Part shown: piece after piece, positions 17,051 through 24,787 of the stretch
Position numbering within the stretch: the stretch's first letter is position 1
Layout: each line of letters begins with the position of its first letter
The notes under the pieces: generated by a model
What the model was told of the DNA's origin: nothing
Databases searched by the model: none
What the model saw: only the letters and a program-made list of their open reading frames with translations
Program-made: the position numbers and the translations under genes
Assembly: GCF_013170805.1 (NCBI RefSeq)
Contig: NZ_CP051293.1
Location: 2,176,001 to 2,240,000, forward strand
DNA: 64,000 nucleotides
Direction of reading: 5' to 3'
Source: Mesorhizobium sp. NZP2077
GTDB taxonomy: Bacteria > Pseudomonadota > Alphaproteobacteria > Rhizobiales > Rhizobiaceae

Positions 17051-17965
17051 ATGCGCAATTTCATCAACTTTCAAACCGACCTGCTGCGGGCCTTTGTTTC
17101 GGTTATCGATCTTGGCGCCTACACCAAGGCCGGAGATGCGCTGGGGCGCACCCAGCCGGCCATCTCGCTGCAGATACGCCGGCTCGAGGAACTGGTCGGG
17201 GCGCCAGTCATCAAACAGGTCGGACGCAGTCTCACTCTGACCAGCGAAGGGGAGATGCTGCTGAGCTACGCCCGCGAGATGCTGCGGCTCAATGATGAGG
17301 CTGCGTCCTATTTCAATCGGTCGAAGATAGCCGGGGTGCTGCGGATCGGTCTGCCAAACGACTATGCGGTCGCTTTCCTGCAGGGCGTGATTACCGAATA
17401 TACCAGTCAGCATCCGGGCATTTCGCTGGAAATCCACTGCGGCTGGAGCGCCGACATTCTCGATCGGCTGCGCGCCGACGAACTCGATCTGGCGGTGGCG
17501 ATGGTCAACAATGAACGCTCCCAATATCTGTCGCGTTCATGGATCGAGCGGCCGATCTGGGCTGCCGCCGAAGCTGCCCGTTTTGACCTGGGAACCGGTG
17601 TGCCCCTCGCAGCCCACCCAGAAGGTTGCGCCTATCGGGCGCGGATGATCCAGTCTCTGGATGCCGCACAGATCCGCTGGCGGGTGGCCTATACCGGCTC
17701 CGGCATCGCGGGGTTGCAGAATGCCGTTGTGAACGGCCTCGGCGTCAGCGCGCTGACCCGTTACACGATGCTGCCCGGCATGCGGGTTCTTGATGACAGC
17801 GACGGGTTTCCAGCGCTCGCTGAAATCCGGGTCGGCTTGTTCTACAAGCATCCCCGTCTGTCCGATGCAGGAATCAGGCTGGTCAATCACATCGTCGCGC
17901 GGCTGGATGAAGCCGGTGTCTCCGGCGACCCGGTGCGGCGGCCGATCGAGCTGGATCGTCAATAA
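17051..17965 (+). CDS. LysR-family transcriptional regulator (second of two paralogs)
   Basis: A 304-residue LysR protein. The HTH region (residues 8-65) reads AFVSVIDLGAYTKAGDALG then RTQPAISLQIRRLEELVG, nearly the same as the regulator at 12151, and the effector domain starts with the shared LRIGLPNDYA. It is divergent from creatininase and 92 bases upstream of the second importer, so it probably senses a pathway intermediate and controls one or both. The ATG has only a weak ribosome-binding sequence. Confidence 0.93.
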   Translation: MRNFINFQTDLLRAFVSVIDLGAYTKAGDALGRTQPAISLQIRRLEELVGAPVIKQVGRSLTLTSEGEMLLSYAREMLRLNDEAASYFNRSKIAGVLRIGLPNDYAVAFLQGVITEYTSQHPGISLEIHCGWSADILDRLRADELDLAVAMVNNERSQYLSRSWIERPIWAAAEAARFDLGTGVPLAAHPEGCAYRARMIQSLDAAQIRWRVAYTGSGIAGLQNAVVNGLGVSALTRYTMLPGMRVLDDSDGFPALAEIRVGLFYKHPRLSDAGIRLVNHIVARLDEAGVSGDPVRRPIELDRQ

Positions 17966-18057
17966 GGCATGTAAATGCATTTATTATGAGAATTAATTTT
18001 CCAAATAGTTGGACCGCTCGTAGGCTTGATGGGACTACAAGCCAAAGGGGAACAACC

Positions 18058-19194
18058 ATGATAGTCAAAAAAAGCTTGTCCGGCCTGCGCACGCGCCGCG
18101 ATCTTCTAAAGGGCGCAAGTATTCTGGGCGGCGGCGCGCTGGCGATGCCGTTCCTCAGCCGGCTGGCTTTCGCCGACCCGGTCGAGCTCAATATGCTCGC
18201 ATGGTATGGCCATGCCGAACCTGACGTGGTGGCCGAGTTCGAGGCCGCGAACAACGTCAAGTTCAAGCCGAAATACTACACTGGCGGCGACAACATGCTT
18301 GGGCTGATCGCCCAATCGCCCCCGGGAACCTTCGACGTCATCCTGTCGGATGCCGAATACGTGCAGCAGCTCAACGCGGCCGGCTATATCGAGAAGCTTG
18401 ATCCCGCTGACTACCCGTTCGACGAATTCTTCCCCGAATTCCAGCATTTTCCAGGACACTGGCAGGGCAACGACCTCTATTCCGTCATCACTCGGTTCGG
18501 CTTCCTCGGCGTGGCCTATAACACCGAAGCGATTACCGAGAAGGAGGCCTCGACCTACAATGTCTATTGGGCCGAGAAGCTGAAAGGCAAGGTCGGGCAT
18601 TTCGATTGGCATCTGCCCAATCTCGGACAGATCAGCCTGCTCGGTGGCAACGCCTTGCCCTATGATATTAACGCCGAGGCCTGGAGCGCCGTGCAGGAAA
18701 AGACGAGATCGCTGCGCCCGCAGATTGGCGGCTTCTTCGACTACGGCGGCACCTTCTCGTCGCTTCAGAACGGACAGATGCTGGCCATGGCGGGCATCGG
18801 CGACTGGATTACCGGGGCGCTGGAAAAGGGCGGCGCGAAGGTGCGGACCGTCATTCCGGAAGAGGGTGGCCTGCAGTTCACCGAATCCTTCTCGATCGGC
18901 AAAGGCTCGCAGAAGGCCGATCTGGCGAAGAAATGGATCCAGTACATCACCTCTGCCAAGGGCCAGGTGAAGTCGGCCAACATGGTAGCCTACCCTTGCC
19001 TCATCCCGAACAAGAAGGGCTGGGAGCTTTTGGCCACCGAAACGCCGGCGGAGGCCAAGCGGCAGGGTATGCTGCTCAACCAGAGCAATGTCATGGACAT
19101 GATCCGCAATGGCCGTATCAAATACCGCCAGTTGCCGGTTCAGCAGAGCCTTGAAGACTGGAACGACTTCTGGTCCGAATACAAGGGGTCGTAA
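18058..19194 (+). CDS. Polyamine-type ABC substrate-binding protein, Tat-exported
   Basis: A periplasmic binding protein of the PotD/PotF type (378 residues), first gene of the second importer. The N-terminus has a twin-arginine pattern (TRRDLLKGASILGGGALAMP, residues 15-34) and a likely cut after AFA, so export is probably by Tat rather than Sec, unlike the binding protein at 7856. The mature part begins DPVELNMLAWYGHAEPDVV. The ATG at 18058 follows an AGGGGAACAACC ribosome-binding sequence; an upstream ATG is in frame but less likely. A strong hairpin lies just after the stop. Context suggests creatinine, creatine or sarcosine as ligand. Confidence 0.9.
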   Translation: MIVKKSLSGLRTRRDLLKGASILGGGALAMPFLSRLAFADPVELNMLAWYGHAEPDVVAEFEAANNVKFKPKYYTGGDNMLGLIAQSPPGTFDVILSDAEYVQQLNAAGYIEKLDPADYPFDEFFPEFQHFPGHWQGNDLYSVITRFGFLGVAYNTEAITEKEASTYNVYWAEKLKGKVGHFDWHLPNLGQISLLGGNALPYDINAEAWSAVQEKTRSLRPQIGGFFDYGGTFSSLQNGQMLAMAGIGDWITGALEKGGAKVRTVIPEEGGLQFTESFSIGKGSQKADLAKKWIQYITSAKGQVKSANMVAYPCLIPNKKGWELLATETPAEAKRQGMLLNQSNVMDMIRNGRIKYRQLPVQQSLEDWNDFWSEYKGS

Positions 19195-19205
19195 CAGTCA
19201 CCATC

Positions 19206-19232
19206 GCCAGGTGGGCATCCTGCCCACCTGGC
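19206..19232 (+). terminator. Intercistronic hairpin after the binding-protein gene
   Basis: A perfect 12-base stem (19206-19217 with 19221-19232, core CCAGGTGGGCA) and a 3-base loop, starting 11 bases after the stop codon. Only a weak T-rich tail (ATTCTTG) follows. In binding-protein operons such hairpins protect the upstream mRNA and reduce read-through, giving more binding protein than permease. Confidence 0.65.
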
Positions 19233-19300
19233 ATTCTTGGGGAATCGTCGTGCGTCATGCAGACGGACGAGCCGTGGCTCAACGGACGGAAACTGCATCG

Positions 19301-20146
19301 ATGCGGAAATCGATCACCCTTTACGGACTGACATTCTCGCTGCCCATGCTGATCTGGCAAGTGCTGTTCTTTCTGGCGCCGCTGGTCTTTTTGATCGCGC
19401 TGAGTTTTTGGACGGTCCGGAATTTCCGCATGGAGCCGGATTTCAATCCAGACAACTGGGCCAGAATGCTTGGCCGAGGCGTTTTCTGGCAGGCCTATTT
19501 TCGCACGCTGGTCCTGTCCACGACGGCCGCGATCATCACCAGCGCGTTGGCCTTCCCCTGCGCCTACGGCATCGCCTTCAAGCTGTCGGAAACGGCGCGG
19601 CGCTGGGCCGTGTTCCTGATGGTCATCCCCTTCTTCACCAGCTATCTGGTGCGCGTCTATTCATGGCAGATTTTCCTGTCCGACAACGGCATCATCAATG
19701 CGCTGCTGGCAAAGGCGGGCATTGGGCCGTTCGGCATGCTGAATTCGGTCTTCGGAACTATGGTCGGCTATCTGACTCTGAGCTTCCCACTCGTCGTGCT
19801 GCTGCAATTGTTCAGCCTCGTGTTCGTCGACCGCACGCTGATTGAAGCGGCGCACAATCTGCGCTGCGGGCGCCTGCGCACGGTGTTCGAGGTGGTGGTA
19901 CCGGCGGCCAAGGTCGGGCTGGTGATCGCGGCGCTGTTCTGCTTCATCCTCACCTTCGGCGATTTCGTCAGCCCGCTCTATCTCGGCGGCGGTGACCCGC
20001 CGACGCTGTCCATCCTGATCACCGACACCACCAAATCGGGCCAGCAATGGCCGCGCGCGGCCGTCATCGCGCTGACCATGATCGCGACGTTGCTCGCGGT
20101 GGCGTTCGCGGCGGTGAGCTTTGCCTACAAGGAGCGCGGGCGATGA
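19301..20146 (+). CDS. ABC transporter permease, PotB-like (second importer)
   Basis: An inner-membrane subunit of 281 residues with about six helices, the first being YGLTFSLPMLIWQVLFFLAP. The coupling loop is AAHNLRCGRLRTVFEVVVP, and FGDFVSPLYLGGG is typical of PotB-type permeases. The start is taken at the ATG at 19301 (MRKSITLYG), which begins just before helix 1; an in-frame GTG at 19250 is possible. It overlaps the next permease by ATGA. In the coupling loop Cys-Gly replaces the usual Gly-Ala. Confidence 0.9.
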   Translation: MRKSITLYGLTFSLPMLIWQVLFFLAPLVFLIALSFWTVRNFRMEPDFNPDNWARMLGRGVFWQAYFRTLVLSTTAAIITSALAFPCAYGIAFKLSETARRWAVFLMVIPFFTSYLVRVYSWQIFLSDNGIINALLAKAGIGPFGMLNSVFGTMVGYLTLSFPLVVLLQLFSLVFVDRTLIEAAHNLRCGRLRTVFEVVVPAAKVGLVIAALFCFILTFGDFVSPLYLGGGDPPTLSILITDTTKSGQQWPRAAVIALTMIATLLAVAFAAVSFAYKERGR

Positions 20147-20976
20147 GCGATTTCAACCGCAATCCGCTGATCGACTGGGCGCTGAAGCTCTACATCGCGC
20201 TCGCCTTTGCCTTCATTTTCGCGCCGATTGCCGCGAGCTTCGTCTTCTCGCTCAACATCGACCGTTTTCCCTCGCTGCCGTTGGGTGGTTTCTCGACCAT
20301 CTGGTACGAAGCCGTCTATGCCGATCCGCTCGTCTGGGAGGGCTTGCGCAACACGCTGATCGTCGGCGCGACCGTCTCGGTCGTCGCCACGGCGCTCGGC
20401 TTCGGCGCCGCCTACACCGACTTCCGCTATAAATTCTTCGGCAAGCCGTTCTATCTGGCGCTGGCGCTGTTGCCGCCGACTATTCCCGTGGTCATTCTGG
20501 GCCTGGCGATGCTGGCCTTCCTGTCCAACGTCCACCTGTCCGGGGAAGTCCATTCCGTTATCATCGCCCATGTCGTCATGTGCGCACCCTTCGCCATGGC
20601 GATCTGCCGATTGCGCCTATCGCAGATGGACCCATCGCTTGAAGCCGCCGCCTGGAACCTCGGCGCGTCCGAATGGATGGCGATGCGCCACGTCATCGTG
20701 CCGTTCTGCCGGCCCGCCATCTTCGCCGCGTTGTTCATCACCATGGCGGTGTCGTTCGACGAATTCGCGGTGTCCTGGTTCGTGTCCGGCCTGCACGAAA
20801 CACTGCCGGTCAAGGTTCTCGGCTTTCTGCAAGGGCAGGTCAGCCCACGCATCAATGTCATCGGCACATTCGTCTTCCTCGCCTCGATGACGCTGGTGAT
20901 CCTCGCCCAGATTCTTCTGATGAAACGCAGCGTCGCGCCCAAGGCCGGCGGCAACGCGCCGGAGTTGTTGCCATGA
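20143..20976 (+). CDS. ABC transporter permease, PotC-like (second importer)
   Basis: The partner permease, 277 residues, with helices from about residue 12 and the coupling loop AAWNLGASEWMAMRHVIVP followed by SFDEFAVSWFVSG. The start at 20143 overlaps the stop of the previous gene as ATGA, showing translational coupling; longer frames upstream lie inside the previous gene. It overlaps the ATPase gene in the same way. Confidence 0.92.
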   Translation: MSDFNRNPLIDWALKLYIALAFAFIFAPIAASFVFSLNIDRFPSLPLGGFSTIWYEAVYADPLVWEGLRNTLIVGATVSVVATALGFGAAYTDFRYKFFGKPFYLALALLPPTIPVVILGLAMLAFLSNVHLSGEVHSVIIAHVVMCAPFAMAICRLRLSQMDPSLEAAAWNLGASEWMAMRHVIVPFCRPAIFAALFITMAVSFDEFAVSWFVSGLHETLPVKVLGFLQGQVSPRINVIGTFVFLASMTLVILAQILLMKRSVAPKAGGNAPELLP

Positions 20977-22067
20977 CCGATCAAGCTCTCGTCGTCTTCG
21001 ACGGCGTCGCCAAGAGATTCGGCAATTTCAACGCCGTCGAGCACATGGACCTCGAAATCCGCAAGGGCGAATTTCTTGCCATCATGGGGTCGAGCGGCTG
21101 CGGCAAGACCACCACGCTCAGAATGCTGGCCGGGCTCGAAGCGCCAACCGAAGGCGAGATCCGCCTTGCCGGCAAGCGTATCAACGACCTGCCGACCTGG
21201 CGGCGCGACACGCCGATGGTGTGGCAGAGCCTGGCGCTGTTTCCGTTCCTGACGGTGCGCGAGAACGTCGAGTTCAGCCTGCGCATGCGCGGCGTCGAAA
21301 AAGCCGAGCGCAGGCAACGCGTCGACAAGTGGCTCGAGCGCATGCAGATCACCGAATTCGCCGATCGCAACGTCGCCCATCTTTCCGGCGGCCAGCGCCA
21401 ACGTGTGGCGTTGGCGCGATCGCTGGTGACGGAGCCGGAAATCCTGCTGCTCGATGAGCCGCTGTCGGCACTCGACGCCCACCTCAAGGTGCGCATGCAA
21501 ACCGTGCTGTCCAACCTTCAGAAGGAACTCGGCATCACCTTCGTCTATGTCACGCACAGCCAGTCGGAGGCCTTTTCGATGGCCGACCGCGTCGTCATCA
21601 TGAGCCGCGGCCGCATCGAACAGATCGGCAACCCGCAAGAGATCTATCGCGCGCCGCGGACGAGGTTCGTCGCTGAGTTTCTCGGCTCATCCAATATCTT
21701 CGCCGGCAAGGTTTCGGCGGCGGACGGCGATGCCATCAGGATCGCCACACCCTCAGGCGAGTTCGACGTCGCCCGCAATCCAGCCAAGACATTGGCCAAG
21801 GGAGACAAGGCGACCTTCGTCGTCTCCGGCGATCGCGTGCAGTTAACCAACGAGAAGCCCACGGACGCCGTAAACGGCGTGCAGGCCTCGGTGGTCGGCG
21901 AGGAGTTCGTCGGCGCCACGGCCGTCATCCACCTCGAAGGCGCCGACGGTCTGGAACTCAAGGCGCAGAAGAGCCACGACGAACTGGAACGGCTGAACCT
22001 GACGCCCGGTGCGAAAATCTGGATGTCCTGGCGCACCGAGTCGAGCCACATCCTGCCAGGCGAGTAG
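20973..22067 (+). CDS. ABC transporter ATP-binding protein, PotA-like (second importer)
   Basis: The ATPase of the second importer, 364 residues. Walker A is SSGCGKTT, the signature is LSGGQRQR, Walker B is ILLLDEPLSALD, and the switch His is in YVTHSQSEA. A TOBE-type domain occupies the C-terminal third. In the Q-loop the residues are WQSLALFP rather than the usual FQNYALFP. The start overlaps the previous stop by ATGA. Last gene of this operon; convergent with the GlxA-like regulator 16 bases away. Confidence 0.94.
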   Translation: MTDQALVVFDGVAKRFGNFNAVEHMDLEIRKGEFLAIMGSSGCGKTTTLRMLAGLEAPTEGEIRLAGKRINDLPTWRRDTPMVWQSLALFPFLTVRENVEFSLRMRGVEKAERRQRVDKWLERMQITEFADRNVAHLSGGQRQRVALARSLVTEPEILLLDEPLSALDAHLKVRMQTVLSNLQKELGITFVYVTHSQSEAFSMADRVVIMSRGRIEQIGNPQEIYRAPRTRFVAEFLGSSNIFAGKVSAADGDAIRIATPSGEFDVARNPAKTLAKGDKATFVVSGDRVQLTNEKPTDAVNGVQASVVGEEFVGATAVIHLEGADGLELKAQKSHDELERLNLTPGAKIWMSWRTESSHILPGE

Positions 22068-22083
22068 GCGTCGAACCCCTTCC

Positions 22084-23085
22084 CTAAGCGTTGCTTCGAA
22101 ATACCGCCGGCGTCACCCCGCGGCGCTCGCGGAAGGCGCGGATGAAGTGGGACGAATCGCAGAAGCCGGTCGAGTTGGCGATTTCAGTTACCGAACCCTG
22201 CGAGTTTTTGAGCAGAAACTCGGCATATTCGAGACGCATGATCTTGTAGGCCAGCGTCGGCGCCATGCCGATCGTGCGCTGGAAGTGGCGCTCAAGTTGC
22301 CGTCGATTGGCGCCGAGACGCCGGGCAAGCTCGTCGACGGCGATCGGGGTGTCGATGGTCTGCTGCATCAGCAGCAGCGCCCTCTTGACCATCGGATCGT
22401 CGGTGTGCAGGTCGAGCGGCATGCCGGGCTGGGGCGTCTCGGCTCGCTCGGCCTCGTCGATGATCATGATGTTCAGGCTCTTGCGGGCCTGCGCGCGCCC
22501 GACATGCCTATCCACCAGATAGGCCGCGAGATGCGCCGAACTGGCGCCGCCCGAACACGTCAGCCGGTCGCGGTCGACGACGAAGATCTGGTCGGAGACC
22601 GGCTTCAGCCCGTCGAACTGCTCCAGGAAATCGTCGTGATGGAACCAGCTGACGCAGCATTTGTAGCCGTGCATCAGGCCGGCGCGGTGGAGAGCGAAGG
22701 CGCCGGTGCAGACGCCGACCAGCGGCACGCCGGCGATCGCCGCCCGATGCAGGAAACGCACATAGTCCGGATGCAGGTTTTCGATCTCGTCGATCAATCC
22801 GCCGACCACCACGATGTAGTCGAAGCGGGCCGGGTCGCCCAACCGCTCCTCGGGTTGAACCGCGATGCCCGAACTGGAGACGATGGGGTCCATCGTGGCG
22901 GAAAGCACGCGCCAGCCGCACAGGATCGGTCGACTGCGGTCGCCCTCGTCGGCGGAGAGGCGAAGCACGTCGACGAAATTGGCAAAGGCGCAAAGCGTAA
23001 AGCGCCGGGCCAGGATGAAGCCGACTGAAAGACGCCTTGAGTCGCCACGCTTTGGCGCATGTCTCGATTTCGTCCGTATCTCCAT
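22084..23085 (-). CDS. GlxA-like AraC-family regulator of sarcosine genes
   Basis: A transcriptional activator of 333 residues. The N-terminal two thirds is a DJ-1/PfpI (glutamine-amidotransferase-like) domain, with VVVGGLIDE and GVCTGAFALHRAGL around its nucleophile-elbow Cys. The C-terminal AraC HTH (last 100 residues) includes ANRRQLERHFQRTIGMAP and ITEIANSTGFCDSSHFIRAF-like spacing. The family includes regulators of glycine betaine, carnitine and sarcosine use, such as GbdR and SouR. It is divergent from soxB, so it likely activates soxBDAG in response to sarcosine. The ATG at 23085 is chosen by domain position; longer frames are non-homologous. Confidence 0.88.
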   Translation of the reverse strand: MEIRTKSRHAPKRGDSRRLSVGFILARRFTLCAFANFVDVLRLSADEGDRSRPILCGWRVLSATMDPIVSSSGIAVQPEERLGDPARFDYIVVVGGLIDEIENLHPDYVRFLHRAAIAGVPLVGVCTGAFALHRAGLMHGYKCCVSWFHHDDFLEQFDGLKPVSDQIFVVDRDRLTCSGGASSAHLAAYLVDRHVGRAQARKSLNIMIIDEAERAETPQPGMPLDLHTDDPMVKRALLLMQQTIDTPIAVDELARRLGANRRQLERHFQRTIGMAPTLAYKIMRLEYAEFLLKNSQGSVTEIANSTGFCDSSHFIRAFRERRGVTPAVFRSNA

Positions 23086-23217
23086 AGGGTTCGATATAGG
23101 GTTCGATCCATCTCGCCATTTCGTCTGTCGCACCGGTAATACTACTCTGACGCAGCCGTTCTGTTCAAGGCCGGGTATTGGGTGAATAGTCGCGGCATGT
23201 TGAACCCGGGGTAAGTC

Positions 23218-24471
23218 ATGACCCGCTTTTCGTTTTCCGCGCTGCTGCGCAACGCCGCGACCGGCAACAAGAACTGGCAGCCGCAATGGCCGGACGCTGA
23301 GCCGAAGGCCGAGTACGATGTCGTCATCGTCGGTGCCGGGGGCCATGGATTGGGCACGGCCTACTATCTCGCCAAGGAGCACGGCATCACCAATGTCGCG
23401 GTCATCGACAAGGGCTGGCTCGGCGGCGGCAACACCGGCCGCAACACCACCATCATCCGCTCCAACTACCTCTACGACGAGAGCGCCAGGCTCTACGACC
23501 ACGCACTCGACCTGTGGGAAGGCTTGAGCCAGGAGCTAAACTACAACGTCATGTTCTCGCAGCGTGGCGTTATGATGCTGGCGCATTCGATCCATGACGT
23601 GCAGAGCTTCAAGCGCCATATCCATTCCAACCGGCTGAACGGCGTCGACAATGAATGGCTGACGCCGCAACAGGCCAAGGCCTATTGCCCGCCGCTCAAC
23701 ATCGCCAGCGACGCGCGCTATCCAGTGATGGGCGCCGCCTTGCAGCGGCGCGGCGGCGTTGCCCGCCACGACGCGGTCGCCTGGGGTTATGCAAGGGGCG
23801 CCGCGGCGCGCGGCGTCGACATCATCCAGAACTGCCCGGTAACGGCGATTCGCCGCGACGTCTCGGGCAAGGTCACCGGCGTCGACACGCCGCGCGGCTT
23901 CATCAAGGCCAGGAAGGTGGCCGTGTCGGCGGCCGGCCACACCTCCGTGGTCATGGACACCGTCGGCGTGCGCCTGCCGCTGGAGAGCTACCCGCTCCAG
24001 GCGCTGGTGTCGGAACCGGTCAAGCCGATCTTCCCGTGCGTCGTCATGTCGAACACGGTTCACGCCTATATGAGCCAGTCCGACAAGGGCGAACTAGTCA
24101 TCGGCTCGGGCACCGACCAGTATGTGTCCTACAGCCAGCGCGGCGGCCTGCCGTTGATCGAGCACACGGTCGCGGCTATCTGCGAGGTGTTCCCGATCTT
24201 CACCCGCATGCGCATGCTGCGCAAATGGGCCGGCATCGTCGACGTCACCCCCGACCGTTCGCCGATCATCGGCAAGACGCCGGTGCCGGGGCTCTACGTC
24301 AATTGCGGATGGGGTACTGGCGGTTTCAAGGCGACGCCGGGCGCAGCCCATATCTTCGCCCACACCATCGCCCGAGACGAACCGCATCCGATCAACGCGC
24401 CCTATACGCTCGAACGCTTCACCACCGGCCGGCTGATCGACGAGGCCGCCGCCGCCGCCGTCGCGCATTGA
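23218..24471 (+). CDS. soxB: Heterotetrameric sarcosine oxidase, beta subunit
   Basis: Oxidises sarcosine (N-methylglycine) to glycine, passing the methyl group to tetrahydrofolate and electrons to oxygen. The 417-residue subunit has a FAD-binding Rossmann motif ([19 protein letters not shown], from about residue 36) and a DAO fold ending [14 protein letters not shown]. The His in [16 protein letters not shown] (about residue 183) corresponds to the one that binds FMN covalently in the family. First gene of soxBDAG, transcribed away from the GlxA-like regulator. Length is normal. Confidence 0.96.
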   Translation: MTRFSFSALLRNAATGNKNWQPQWPDAEPKAEYDVVIVGAGGHGLGTAYYLAKEHGITNVAVIDKGWLGGGNTGRNTTIIRSNYLYDESARLYDHALDLWEGLSQELNYNVMFSQRGVMMLAHSIHDVQSFKRHIHSNRLNGVDNEWLTPQQAKAYCPPLNIASDARYPVMGAALQRRGGVARHDAVAWGYARGAAARGVDIIQNCPVTAIRRDVSGKVTGVDTPRGFIKARKVAVSAAGHTSVVMDTVGVRLPLESYPLQALVSEPVKPIFPCVVMSNTVHAYMSQSDKGELVIGSGTDQYVSYSQRGGLPLIEHTVAAICEVFPIFTRMRMLRKWAGIVDVTPDRSPIIGKTPVPGLYVNCGWGTGGFKATPGAAHIFAHTIARDEPHPINAPYTLERFTTGRLIDEAAAAAVAH

Positions 24472-24484
24472 GGGGAGAAAAAAG

Positions 24485-24787
24485 ATGCTCCTTATCCGCT
24501 GTCCCTATTGCGAGACCGAACGGCCCGAGGTCGAGTTCGTCTATGCCGGTGAAGCACATGTCGCCCGCCCAGTTGATCCCGCCGCGCTGACCGACGACGA
24601 ATGGAAGAATTTCCTCTTCATCCGTTCGAATGCGCGCGGCACCCATTTCGAACGCTGGCGTCACATGCATGGCTGCGGCCGCTTCTTCAACGCGGTGCGC
24701 GACACGGTCAGCGACCAGTTCGCCATGACCTACAAGGCAGGCATGCCGCGCCCAACGGAAAACGAGATCAAGGAAGCGCGTTCATGA
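24485..24787 (+). CDS. soxD: Heterotetrameric sarcosine oxidase, delta subunit
   Basis: The small zinc-binding subunit, 100 residues, which stabilises the complex. Zinc ligands are visible: Cys6 and Cys9 in RCPYCE, and a His and Cys in RHMHGCGRFF near residues 60-64. Its start lies 13 bases after soxB behind AGGGGAGA, and its stop overlaps the soxA start by ATGA. Length and motifs match the family. Confidence 0.95.
   Translation: MLLIRCPYCETERPEVEFVYAGEAHVARPVDPAALTDDEWKNFLFIRSNARGTHFERWRHMHGCGRFFNAVRDTVSDQFAMTYKAGMPRPTENEIKEARS

Noticed and set aside
20451..21638. A 395-codon minus-strand frame across a permease and ATPase
   Set aside because: Spans two real plus-strand genes and has no recognisable domain.
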